Of a DNA stretch of 64,000 nucleotides, positions 37,291 to 48,501 are shown piece after piece. The notes beneath the pieces were generated by a model. That model had not been told where the DNA came from, ran no database searches, and saw only the letters and a list, made by a program, of their open reading frames with translations. The stretch lies in NCBI GenBank assembly GCA_050084985.1, contig JBITNC010000001.1, forward strand, positions 147,808,001 through 147,872,000. Reading direction: 5' to 3'. This stretch comes from Nageia nagi. Taxonomy: Eukaryota; Pinophyta. Each line of letters starts with the position of its first letter. Position 1 is the first letter of the stretch. Position numbers and translations under genes: made by a program.

Positions 37291-40200
37291 GGCACCCAAA
37301 TATCTATCCATTAATATTTTTTTAAATTGAAAAAAATAACTAACTAATATATTCCAAACTATAAAATTTAATATGATCGACTAATAAATTTATAGGTATA
37401 ATAATATAAATAATAATAAATAAAATGCTTTGGTACTAAATTTGTATTAAAATAAATTATTTTAAAATGGTTCATCACACCTTTTTAATTTGAATTCTAA
37501 TGTTTCAAATAAATTTGAAGATAGGTTACTGTTAGATTTGTTAGTTTCTTTTTATGCTTTTATTTATTTCTATTGTTTAGTTGGGTCTGTTGTATTCATC
37601 CTATTTGTATGAATATGCATTTTACTACCATGGCATCAATAAATAATGATGCCCATCTAGATATTATTCTTTCTCATTCTACATTATAAATAGTTGGTTT
37701 ATCTGATATCTTAGAGACATATATCTAAAAATGCTAAAAGGTTTCAATCTCAAAGTACCTCTCTAGATAGGTACCTCAAGATTGATATCTCTCATCAGTT
37801 TTAGATATATATCTTTAAGATATCTAAGCTAGTTAGTTCCTATTTAACCTCCCCTTAATGGAGGAAAAAACCTAATTTCCCATAATCAAATTTGAATTCA
37901 AAGAGGAATCAAATGTGTTGATCATATTGTTGATCCAAAAAATGCAATTTGGCTCTTTGTCTTGCAATAGAGTTGTGGGGGTTCCAGATTGATCTTCATA
38001 ATGATCCAACGATCCTTAGATGAATCAATTTTTAGTTGATCCAACCTTTGATTTTATTTATCTAGTATGGTGGCTAGCAAGCTAGTTTTAGACAATGTTA
38101 TAGATAAAATCATGATTTGCTTGAATAATGAGGATTTTGGAAACATCAAATATATACATATTCTACATAATTGCTCTACTCGTAAATGGCTCTTTTCTTA
38201 GAATTTTAAAACCCCAAAGATTAGTATCTTATAGTCTTCTTTAAATGCATCTCATAAATAGAGAAGTGAATAGGATCTTGAGCTTTTGGTGGTCCAACTT
38301 TATATAGGTTAGCCCTGTATAAGGTATTTAACCAATTAGATTGCATCCTTTCCACATAAAAGGATACAATCCAAATGGGATTCAATATCCCATAGATAAA
38401 GAAATATTACCCATTCATTATAGATTTTAGAATTTAGAACCATGAGGTTAACTTCCCATAGATAGAGATATAGACCCTTTAAAAGACTCATCACAAATAG
38501 AAGACATAATATGATTCCAAATTCCTTTTTTCAATTTTATTAGAATAGTGCCTTATCCATCATGAAATATGAAAAATAAAAGGAAAAGGGATAGAAGTAT
38601 CAAAATATAGACAAAGTTTTAGAGCGCAAGAAAGAAAGGGAAATGGTAGAGCTCAGGGCCAACTCGAGCTTCCAACAATTTGTTAGAACCTAAAGGAAGG
38701 ACCCCTTGCATATCAATCCCTATAATGCATCATCTATCATTCAATTGCAAGAGAGTAGAGGATATAGTCACAAATATTTCATTCATCATACCATGAAGAA
38801 TAAGAAACATATAAATAATGCAACCATTTAAGCCATCCAAAGACTACATGAAGAAATAAATATACAGGTGTTGCCATACTCAGTTTGGCTTTGAATAATA
38901 AATATTTCATTACTTAGGTACAAATGCTACAAGGTCCAATCTACTATTTTACATTGATATAAGCTACATATATAGTTTCATATTCAAATATATCTACCAA
39001 TGGTAATAAGAATCTAAAGAGAATCTATAAACTATAGCCTATAAATAACTAACTATGATCTAACAAAATTATGAAATCCTAACATATCTAGGTTACAACT
39101 TGAATCTACATAATAGTAACTTATTGTAATTATGTTGAATGATAAGTGTATTTTTATCTCTAGCACTTGGATGCAACAAAAAAATCTGATTTGCACAAGA
39201 TCAAAAAAGTGTTGGAAGCTTGCTTATAATTTTTATAATGTTTATACAATCTTGCCATACTTAGGTAGTATAATTAAGTTTATCATGATCTAGACCAATA
39301 ATAAATGCTCATTGTATCCAATGGATGTGTGTGGACATGGCCAGGCTTCAAAAGAGTGAGTCATGTTTGAGTCCTTTGGGTTTCAAGAAAGCACCAGGTG
39401 TATTGGTTGATCAGACTGCTTTCCTTGGAGATGCCTTGGTAATAGTTTGGTTGCATTTTGGGAGTATGCATAAAATATGAAGATCACTAAGCTCCAAGAA
39501 TATTGAAAAATTACAAGTACATTAGGTTTTAATAATAGTATTCTTCTTTTAATTTCATTATGCTATGAGAAAATATGTAAGAGAAGAGTACCTTTGGGCT
39601 CTAGGAAGATGATTTACACATACAACATCGTTGAGCTTTGGGAAAGTTCTTTTTTTTTTGTCAAAATACTACTATTTTGGATGCCTCTAAAATATTTCAA
39701 ACTTGTTAAAACATAAGGAAATCAAAAAATAATCTCCTTGATTAATGCAAGTTGCAATTTCTATAACACATACTATAGGAATTGAGAATGCAACACAAGT
39801 CTAAATCCCAAAGCAAGCATCCCAATCTACCTAGTTACAAAAGCTATGAGGATAATCTTATAATTAAAAATTTGATTAACTCCTCAATTAGATATTTAGA
39901 ATATAATAAAGATTCAATCAATGTAAATGTATCCTCTAAATTTCATAAATAGATTTTGAATCAGCCCACAAAATGAAGCAAATCCATGGTATGAGTCTAA
40001 ATTTGTTTTTGGTAAAATTAATCCTAGGATAAAGTTCAAGCTCCTCATAAATAGAAAGATTGTTCACATTGGGTTAAGAAATATAATGATATTACTCCCA
40101 ACATAGGTTTGGATTTATATTCCTTGAAAAACAATTAATACCAATTACAAAATATTAAGGGATTTTCAACTCCCTAAAAATGAAAAATTTATAGATGGGG

Positions 40201-42724
40201 CTAGGTACTATCTCTAGAGTTTAAAATGTAAAAACACTTAAATTTAGGTCTTGTTAATATAGAGGAGGATGAATTCAAACTCTTTCAAAAGAATCTAAAT
40301 GAAATTAATATTAGGATCAAGTGTTATGGTTACAGTAGTAAGTTATGATCAATATAGCTAGAAGAAATAAAAGATTCAACTACAACTAAGATAGAATACC
40401 TTTTTTGTTTTTGCGATTGTTGAAATATGTTGGAGAAGGCTCTTGTTAGAATTTGTATAGTAGAATCAGTTACATATAATATAACCTTATTCATAGATTT
40501 TGGACCCTATATAAAAAGAATTTTCATTTACCTCAATAAAAAAATATGGATAAATAATTATTTGATAATTCTACAAATCAATAGCTTGCCAAATGAAATA
40601 ATTATTGAAATAGCAAGTTGAAATTTTTGTTGGGATGATTTTCCATTAGTGAAACCACTTATCAAATGAATTAAAATTATATATTTATAAATTGGATTTT
40701 CAATATTTAAAAATTTCTTTAATGAATTTACACCCAATGTATCTAAAAAAAAAGAAACAAGATCAATTATTGCTTGCATAAATGAAACTTTATGATTTGA
40801 GTCAATTCAAGGAATTTAAAAATAATTATCAAAAAAATACTTATGAGTTGTATTTGCATATAAAAATAATTCATATGTTAAAATAAATATATAATTTTTT
40901 TAGATATTTTGCTACAAGGATTCAGTTCAATTGGTACAAAACTTATATTCACTTGTTTTATGTACATGAATTATCCTATTTATGATATTGGTATAGGAAG
41001 TAGATTGTAATGACCCACCCAGTTACACTATTATGACCCAATTATACTATTATCAAAAATTTAAATGTGAATGAGACTATTTATATTATGAGATGATTAA
41101 TTATAGATGGATATATGCAATATTTGTATTGGTTTGATGCTAGATTTGAGGTTGCTATGACACAGGTTATAGGTTGACTCAGTATAGGAGTTAGATTAGA
41201 GATCCTAGTGAACCAAAGATGAGTTACAATTAGGAACATATTGGTAAGAGTGAGTAAATGATTGGCATTGATTCCTTGATAGCCCATAAGGATCTTTGTA
41301 AATCATATAGTTGCATCTCATAATTATTATGCATAAAATATGATCCTTATGATGTGTATGATGTTTGTGTATGCACTAACAAAAATTTACCTTGCAGGAT
41401 GGATGATCTTCGTAGGTAAAATTATGTGCTAAGATATTTATGATGCATATCTAATTGCTTTGAATTATGAATAATGCAATGAAATATTTTAGATAACTAA
41501 ATTTAAATTTTTCACTAAAGCATTTAATTTTTACATGCAATAATTTTTAGGGTTAGGTGAAAATAAATTTATCAAGGGATAAGGTTGCAAAAATTATTGG
41601 CCTGCCCTATACCCTGAATATTCTCTCTCCCCATATACTTTGGTATTTTGCATGAGTGTACAAAATAATTTAGGGACTATTTCCATACACATTGGTATTT
41701 TACATGAGGTGTGCCAAATAATTTGAAGGATTATATAAACCTTGTGAAATACAAACAAAATTGGTTAAATCCCACCACAAAATAAAAGCTTCCATGTCTC
41801 CCACGACCAAGAAGTTTGAGTTGGCTAAATAGTTATACCAATATTTTGTTATAAATTCCTTAAGATTTTGAGGAATACATACACATCTCCCTCTTATTGG
41901 CTTTGGGCCCCATGAGGAAAGGAGTTCATCTCTTCTACATTGTTCAATTTTATATTCCAGGTGCTCTTTCTAAAATTTTAGCCTCTAGTGCTAAAATTTC
42001 TAGTTTGCTTAGTTGATGATTAGTAATTATATTCCTTAATGATATTATTAAGCTATTAAGTAAGTCATGTGAAAAGAAATGGTACTATTTTATTCTCATT
42101 CCATTGACCTTATATTATTCCCACTTTTTATATGTGTTGTATTGATTTATTTAATATGAAAGACAAGGTACTTTTTGAACTCATTTGTGTGTATTTTTGT
42201 GGATGGATTAAAAAGGGACTAGTAAAATGCAATATGTTAAAAATAGTTATCATAAGAGCATAGGAAACTCTGACATAGTTTGTGTTACATGATTCCTTAT
42301 CTCATCTACTATTTTTTCAAAGATACAATAGATAATAGTGGAGTAGATAGACTCCATGGAAAAATTCATGATGGTAGGATTTCTTTATAGTTTTGGTGTG
42401 GTGCTAGATGATCTTATCCTATTTTTTATGCATCATATATCCATTATGTATGTCTAAGCTTCTATTTGAAGAATGTATTCTATCTACCATTTTTATCAAA
42501 TTCATCACAAATTTTCTCCCCATTTTCTTCCAAGAGAGCAACACAGCTCCTTGTGAGTGTGCAAATTCTTGAGTGAGTAATGCCTTCCTTAGGATTTACC
42601 ATTATTGACTAAGTTGGATCTGGGAAGGAACATGATATTATTAACTAGGTATGTGAAGAAATATGCTCCTTTTTCTAATGTAGGAATCTCACATAAGGCT
42701 TACATATTGATTTCCCTTCTATGG
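37291..42724. other. AT-rich spacer, no supported gene
   Basis: About 5.4 kb without LTRs or coding homology. A locally GC-richer patch at 39325-39480 contains a 51-codon frame starting ATGTGTGTGGACATGG; nothing supports it as a gene beyond composition. Other short frames (40427-40621, 40558-40779, 41081-41287) are AT-driven. The last five bases here or just after it, CAATG at 42725-42729, are the el3 target duplication. Confidence 0.5.
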
Positions 42725-42729
42725 CAATG

Positions 42730-43087
42730 TGATAGAAATTTTAGTAACACACTAATTTCCTAAATCCCAAGATCCCTTGAAAACACTCAACTCCAACATA
42801 ATATAAGCATAGACTCAATGTAAATAATCTCACAAATTAACACAAGTGATACCAATGTAAAGTGGTTCCTCCCTCCTTGGGAGTACATCCATTAATTCTT
42901 TATTCACTTAAATACTTTCTAAATTATAAGCATGACCTTACAAGAGGGTGGTGTGTGGGGAAAAGTCTCCCTTAATTCTTTATTCACTTAAATACTTTCT
43001 AAAGTAAAGCATTTAAATGGATAATATTAAGGAGGTAATATTTATTTTTGTAGATACCTAATGCAATATGAATTATACATTTTAACA
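42730..43087 (-). repeat. 3' LTR of el3, with internal deletion and filler
   Basis: 358 bp against 542 bp for the 5' LTR. The part matching 60466-60686 of the 5' LTR (221 bp, including the TATA box) is replaced by about 37 bp. Of these, 32 bp (42892-42923) are an exact copy of 42972-43003 in the same LTR. The purine tract (CCCCCTTAA on the + strand) adjoins at 43089. Confidence 0.92.
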
Positions 43088-44644
43088 CTCCCCCTTAATG
43101 CAATATTGGGGTAAAGCGAAGAAGAAAAGAAGAAAGAGAGAGTAAAAGAGAGTTGTCCTTCATAGATATAATCAGAGATGAGAACATTTACATCTTTGAG
43201 AAATAATAAAGATCTTAGATTCAAGGTTCATTTTAAGAGCCCTTCCTCAAAAGTAACTTGGAAATTTTTTGGCAAATCAAATTCATACATAAGGCAATTT
43301 TAAGAAAATTTGTAAAAATTACAAAGGCAAATTTGAAGCTAAGAAAAAGTCATATAGATTTTTTTAGCAAATTTAAAGAGTTTCATATTAATTTGCTACT
43401 GAGTGGTAGTAGTAGTATACTATTGGGCAATAGCAATCTACTATCAGGTATCTGCTATCGAGTGGTAGTAGTTTGCTATTAGGAGGCTACTACCAGGTGG
43501 TAGCAGTATGCTACTGGAAAGTTACTATCAGGTGGTAGCAGTTTGCTACTAGGTGGTTTCTACCAAGTGGATGCTACTAGGTGGTAGCAATCTACTATTG
43601 AATGGTGGTAGTCTACTACCAAGAGATATTAGGATGCTACTGGAAGGTAACAGGATGCTACCGAGAGGCAACAAGATGATATTGGGAGGTATCAAACTTA
43701 GATTAATGTATTTATATTAGGCAATTTAGTCAAAATATAAATAATAATTTATAATTTCAAGGTGAAGTTGGCTATTTATTATTTTTAAATATTGATGAAA
43801 AATAAAAAATTTAATTTAAAATATTAATTTGAATTGGAGACCTGGTCCGGAAAAAAATTAAAAAATTTGATGATAAGGGTGTTATTGTAAATTGAAAAAA
43901 TTTCCAATTTCAATTTTAAGAAACTTTAAAATTTACTTATTAGCAAATATTCATAGCTAAAATTAACCCTAATTAGATTGAGACTCACTACTTTACCATT
44001 TGACAAAATGGTTTACAATAAAAATCATTAATCGTAATTGGTTTCACTGTATAAAGTAGTCATTCAACACATGTTGACATGGTGAGTCTCCATGAGCCTA
44101 CCCACCCAAATTAAGTAGCCTACATTAAGAAAAAAACATGCATGCTACAAGTAGCTCACAAACAAGATCAGTTAGATGCATCATACAAACATTCATATCA
44201 ACATAAGATAAATGAATAAAGTAATACCATGTACAAACTAATCAATGATGCACTATAAGTCATCACAAAAATACCAAGCCACTACTCATAGTCACCTATT
44301 TTATACAAACATGTATTGATTATCATCACAAATATAGTATAACAAAATGCAAATATGAGTTCCTCACACATGGATAACTAAACAATACCAAAAGACACAT
44401 ATGAGTTCCTCACATATGGATAACTGAAAAGTACATAAAATAAAGATCCATCATACATATATACAATTTCTTCCCACATAGATTACTAAATAGTTCTAGT
44501 GATGGTTAATCATATGCTTAAAATGTACAAGTTTCTCATATAGAGTGAACTTACCATGAAGGTGTACAACAAAATCAACACTATACAATCACACAATCCT
44601 CTCAAGGATGAAGTTGTCATCATAGATATGAATTCCATAATAAT
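43088..44644 (-). other. el3 3' untranslated region
   Basis: Noncoding region between the end of pol and the LTR. From the pol side it has one hairpin unit (44528-44572), two ~45-bp units with CTCACACATGGATAAC (44360-44430), sequence shared with el2 near 53190-53280 (43970-44100), and the CTACCAGGTGGTAG array (43394-43690). The array has no counterpart in el1 or el2. Confidence 0.7.
43394..43690 (-). repeat. array of imperfect CTACCAGGTGGTAG palindromes
   Basis: About 300 bp made of degenerate copies of GCTACTACCAGGTGGTAGCAG-like words, spaced every 20-40 bp. The core CTACCA-GG-TGGTAG is an inverted repeat, so each unit could form a short hairpin in DNA or RNA. Confidence 0.8.
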
Positions 44645-44762
44645 TCAATCTTCACTCCCCCTTAAGGGCAACTTCACCAACCTAAGAGAATCCCTAAGAT
44701 TACTAAATCAAGCTTTAGGAAGGGGATTAGTGAACAAATTAATAGAGTTTAGGATTGATAGA
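44645..44762 (-). pseudogene. el3 pol C-terminal tail, separated by el2
   Basis: Reads on the - strand LNSINLFT followed by a stretch ending FSNLRDSLRLVKLPLRGSED and TGA at 44645-44647. This is the normal end of the family's RNase H region (compare LRLVKLPSRGS in el1 and el2). It joins in frame with the sequence at 53872 and beyond once el2 and one ATAGA copy are removed. Confidence 0.85.
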
Positions 44763-45242
44763 TGTTAGAATTTGTAATGAAATATTGTGAATATATAAAC
44801 TCCTTGTAAATTCAATTAATCACTTAAAGGATATGTAGATACCTTAATGGATTAATTGAATTCTTTATTATGTGTGGAATTTGACCTTACCATGGGGTTA
44901 GTTGGTAGGTTAAAGTTAGGTCATACATTTATTGTAACCCTAACCTTACCCTTGGGTTAAAGGGAGGTTAGGGAGGTGCTCTCAAGCTATAAATAAAGGG
45001 CCTCTCCTCTTGTAACATAACTAAGTTTTTTGGAGTAAGATTACTCTACTAGTTTGTGTAGGAGAGGAAGAGAATTGTAGTAAGAGGTGCATAGATTGAG
45101 AATAGAGAACTAGTTGTGGATGTACTCCCAAGGAGGGAGGAACCACATTATATTTGTGTTATCTTATGTGAATGGTGTTATGTTGAATGATTGAGTTTCC
45201 TAGTCTTGGACCTTGAGAATTAGAGTAGGTCTAATTCCTTCA
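44763..45242 (+). repeat. 5' LTR of el2
   Basis: 480 bp, TGTTAGAA...CCTTCA. TATA box TATAAATA at 44988-44995. The downstream part carries the GTGGATGTACTCCCAAGG and GGAACCAC segment common to the family's LTRs. Confidence 0.97.
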
Positions 45243-45244
45243 AT

Positions 45245-45256
45245 TGGTATCAGAGC
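45245..45256 (+). other. primer-binding site of el2
   Basis: TGGTATCAGAGC, two bases after the LTR, is the classic plant copia primer site complementary to the 3' end of initiator tRNA-Met. el3 has the variant TGGTATCAAAGC with the same two-base spacer. Confidence 0.95.
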
Positions 45257-45909
45257 TTGATGTGGAAGCTCTTCTTCTACATCTTGGAGGTTCTTCATCC
45301 CTCTTCATTCCTCATCTTACACCCCATTGGTGAGGTAAAACTAAGAGAAGGTATAAATATCCTCCTCCTTTGGTTATCTTATGGATTATTGCGTTAGATA
45401 CTAACATATTTTGTGAGATATTGGAGCTTATTTTTTGCAAAATATGTTATAGTTAAACTTGATTTTTTTTAAATACTCAAATTTTTACACAAATTTAGTG
45501 TAAAAATTTGAGAGAAGTAATTACATTTTTACTTACTTGTGAAGTAAAATTTGAGAAGGTATAATCTCATTTTTTTAAAGAGGGGATTATATTCATTAGA
45601 ATACTAACATTTTTTTAATGTTAACCCTTTATTTATGGTCATAATAGCCATATAATGCAATTTTTTTAAAAACCTCTTATGTGAGCTTTTTTAAGAGGAT
45701 AACATACAACAATTGCATTTTTTTTAATCTTTTATGAAGAGATTTTTTTTGAATCTTATAAAGTTTTATAATATAAAAGATCATTGTTGGTTTAAAAAAA
45801 AAAAGGAAAGGGGTGGAACATTTTTTTGCAAAGTTCAAAGTTTAATAAACATTTTTTTTGCAAAGTTCAAAGTTTAATAAACATTTTTTTGCAAAGTTTA
45901 AAGTTTAAT

Positions 45910-46137
45910 AAACACATTGAAAGGCATGTGAATTGTTTGACAAAATGCCTCATCAAGATGTAGTCTCGTTCAATGCAATGATCGTAGAATATGCACAAAA
46001 TAGATACGTTGAAAGGCACATGAATTATTTGATAAGATGCATGATGCAGATAGAGTTTCATGGACTACAATGATCGCAAGATATGCATAAAATAGATACG
46101 TTGAAAGGGTCTGCGAGTTGTTTGACAGAGTGCCTCC
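45910..46137 (+). pseudogene. captured PPR (pentatricopeptide repeat) gene fragment in the el2 leader
   Basis: Two and a half repeats with periods of 92 bp (TTGAAAGG at 45917, 46009 and 46101). The first unit reads ELFDKMPHQDVVSFNAMIVE then YAQNRYVER, from about 45931. The second, in another frame, reads ELFDKMHDADRVSWTTMIAR then YA, a stop, NRYVER. The third reads VCELFDRVP. This is the 31-residue PPR pattern of PLS-type proteins, which bind organellar RNA. Units one and two each lack one base after GAAAGG, which shifts the frame and explains 92 rather than 93 bp. A TAA interrupts unit two. el1 and el3 show no such sequence in their leaders, so I infer capture of host gene sequence by this element. 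It is not expressible as protein. Confidence 0.8.
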
Positions 46138-46560
46138 CTCTATGCTTCTCCCTCTATCCCACTTCATCCGTAGCATCTCTCGAGGCCTTCAATTTGGGAC
46201 TCATAAGCTGCTGCTAAGGATAATCTTGCCAATCCAAAATGAAGGAACAACATTCTATAGATGATGCTTGGAAATTGGACACAAACCTAGCAGCTCAAAT
46301 CTTATTTATCAATCACGTCTGAGATGGAAGTAGAATCTCAAATTCATCGCTAGCTCGGACGAAAATTCCTGAAGCCATGGATGAAAGAACAAAGAACATT
46401 TTGTGGCCTAAAAATAATGTTCAAATGGTAGTCTGTTAGACCCTAGCCCTTATTTTCTCATATCTTCAGCTCCTCTGCAGATGCATATTTGGAACTCTTC
46501 GTTGTTACCCGCGTGTTCTTCCACATTCCCAAAAATAGACCAGTATGTATTATAACAAGG
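46138..46560. other. unassigned GC-richer DNA in the el2 leader, possibly captured host sequence
   Basis: Less AT-rich than the flanking leader and directly adjoining the PPR fragment. No long frame on either strand. No counterpart is visible in el1 or el3. It may be the rest of the captured locus, for example untranslated sequence of a PPR gene. I do not recognise it. Confidence 0.35.
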
Positions 46561-46590
46561 GGAACATCAGGTTTAGGCAAACGATTTAAT

Positions 46591-47002
46591 TCTTAAGGAC
46601 CCAACCAAACCCCTTAAGCATTAATTCTTGTTGACCACTTTTTACCTTCTATGCTCCTCCACAAGCAACGTATGCTCTTCTTGGTAGAAGAAAAAGGGGG
46701 GGTCATTTTTTTAAGTACAAACATGCATTTAATTTTTTTTACCAACTAAGGATGGAGTTTGATTTTTTATGTCCTTATTTAATCACTCCACCTAAGTCTT
46801 AAGGACCCAACCAAACCCCTTGAGCATTAATTCTTGTTGACCACTTTTTACCTTCTATGCTCCTCCACAAGCAACGTATGCTCTTCTTGGTAGAAGAAAA
46901 AGGGGGGGTCATTTTTTTAAGTACAAACATGCATTTAATTTTTTTTACCAACTAAGGAGGGAGTTTGATTTTTTATGTCCTTGTTTAATTACTCCCAAGA
47001 GG
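46591..47002 (+). repeat. 206-bp tandem duplication
   Basis: Two adjacent copies starting TCTTAAGGACCCAACC at 46591 and 46797, almost identical over about 200 bp. The near-identity suggests a recent duplication, possibly during reverse transcription. Confidence 0.88.
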
Positions 47003-47930
47003 CAACGTATACTCCTTCTTGGTAAGGGAAGGGTAGCCATCCTTTTTTTACCAAAAGCATTTATTTGTTTTTAAACGAGTATTTTTTTGTTATTTGGAAA
47101 GCTTTGGTAAAAGAATCATTAAATATGCATGAAGTAGGGGTATGGGTCTCCTTCTTTTTCCATTTAATTCTTGGAGACTTGGTAAGTAGTGAATATTTTT
47201 AACTTATTTCTACAATAAGGTCAAAAGTATTTTTAAGTTAAACTTAGCTTACTTTTTTTAAAAAAATGCTTAGAATATTTTTAATATTGCATGTTTAATT
47301 TACTAAGGTGCACATGCAATTTCTAGAATGCCAACCTCTTAGCATTTGTTTTCTCTCTAAGCATGGTAATTTACTTAGGCAAAACATTTTTTTTAGTAAA
47401 AATTTGCTAAGGTAATCTAAGCATGCTATTTTTTTAAGTAAACAAGGGAATTTTTTTTTGCATACTTAAAAGACATTTTTAGCATACAAGTTTTTAGGGA
47501 TAAAACTTTAAGTGAAAAGGGGGAATTTGTATAATTTTTACTTAAAACTTTATCTAGATCTTGCATGCTAAACTTGTAATGCATGCCTCTTAACCTTGTT
47601 AGGAATAAAGCATGCTTAGTACTTAAAATTTTAAGTTAAATAATGCATGATGCATGTTTATTACTTAATTTTTAAGTCATGGAACAATGCATGTTTAAGT
47701 TATGGATTAATGCTAAGTAGGACTTAGTCCTTTTTTAAATTCATTAAAATGATTGAATGAATTTATGAAATTGAGCAAAGTATGCAAAATGTAAAATGTC
47801 CTTTAGGGGTTAGTACAAAATCCATTGGACTTCTAAGGTTTTTCAAGTTCGTATGGATGATGTATTTTTACTTTACTTTATATTTTTGCACAATTGTTTT
47901 ATACTTGCAAAATGCAAAATATTGAAAGTA

Positions 47931-48385
47931 ACCCCTAAAATGAACACATCTGCATGTACTTTTCCACAACATGACTTGTTTAGGGAGCCACGAGGTGAGG
48001 ATAGGGCAGACTGGAGCCTTTTTAGTCCGAAGACCCAAGTGGTGGTAAGTCCATCTTAATTGCCCCTAAGACCTCTGTTGGATTGGACATAACTCTATCA
48101 GGTGGATAGGCATGTGTGTAGTGATACCACATGTCTGCACATCCATTCAAGGATTATCCTGATAACCTAGGAGGAAAACTGAAAACCTTAAACAAGATAA
48201 TTAAAATGGTCGGTCTAGGATACATTGGATCCTTGAAAAATAGTTGGTACTTCTCCTTGTGAGAGTATATTACTGACCAAGGTGAACTGGTTGAGGATTG
48301 GTAGTACCTAGGCTCCACCTTGCGGGCATCCAGGTGAAGGTCTAATTCTATACAAGAAAACAACCCCAACTTTATCCTTCTACAG
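47931..48385 (+). other. conserved leader block of the copia family, el2 copy
   Basis: Matches 1828-2265 (el1) and 57855-58316 (el3). It contains CCTTG...CAAGG and CATGTG...CACATG arms able to form stems. The word CAG|GTGAAGG puts a possible 5' splice site at 48334. An AT-rich stretch then runs to TTTTGTGTAG, whose AG is at 48498-48499, two bases before the gag ATG. A second donor-like word, GTGGTAAGT at about 48041, is not conserved in el1 or el3. Confidence 0.6.
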
Positions 48386-48501
48386 ATTATGGTTTATAAG
48401 TTTACACATGTAGGACATGTATACTTATTAGATGTTTTATTTGTATAGATGGTAAATTGTAAAAATTTGTATTCTTATTGTATATTTACTTTTGTGTAGC
48501 A

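Larger units (their letters stand above)
45257..48501 (+). other. long leader of el2
   Basis: 3.2 kb between the primer site and gag. In order: AT-rich DNA; a 31-bp unit (ACATTTTTTTGCAAAGTTCAAAG-like) repeated three times at about 45818-45912; a PPR fragment (45910-46137); GC-richer unassigned DNA to about 46560; a 206-bp tandem duplication (46591-47002); AT-rich DNA with AAGTTA-like words as in el1; and the conserved block (47931-48385) followed by a possible intron. Confidence 0.7.
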
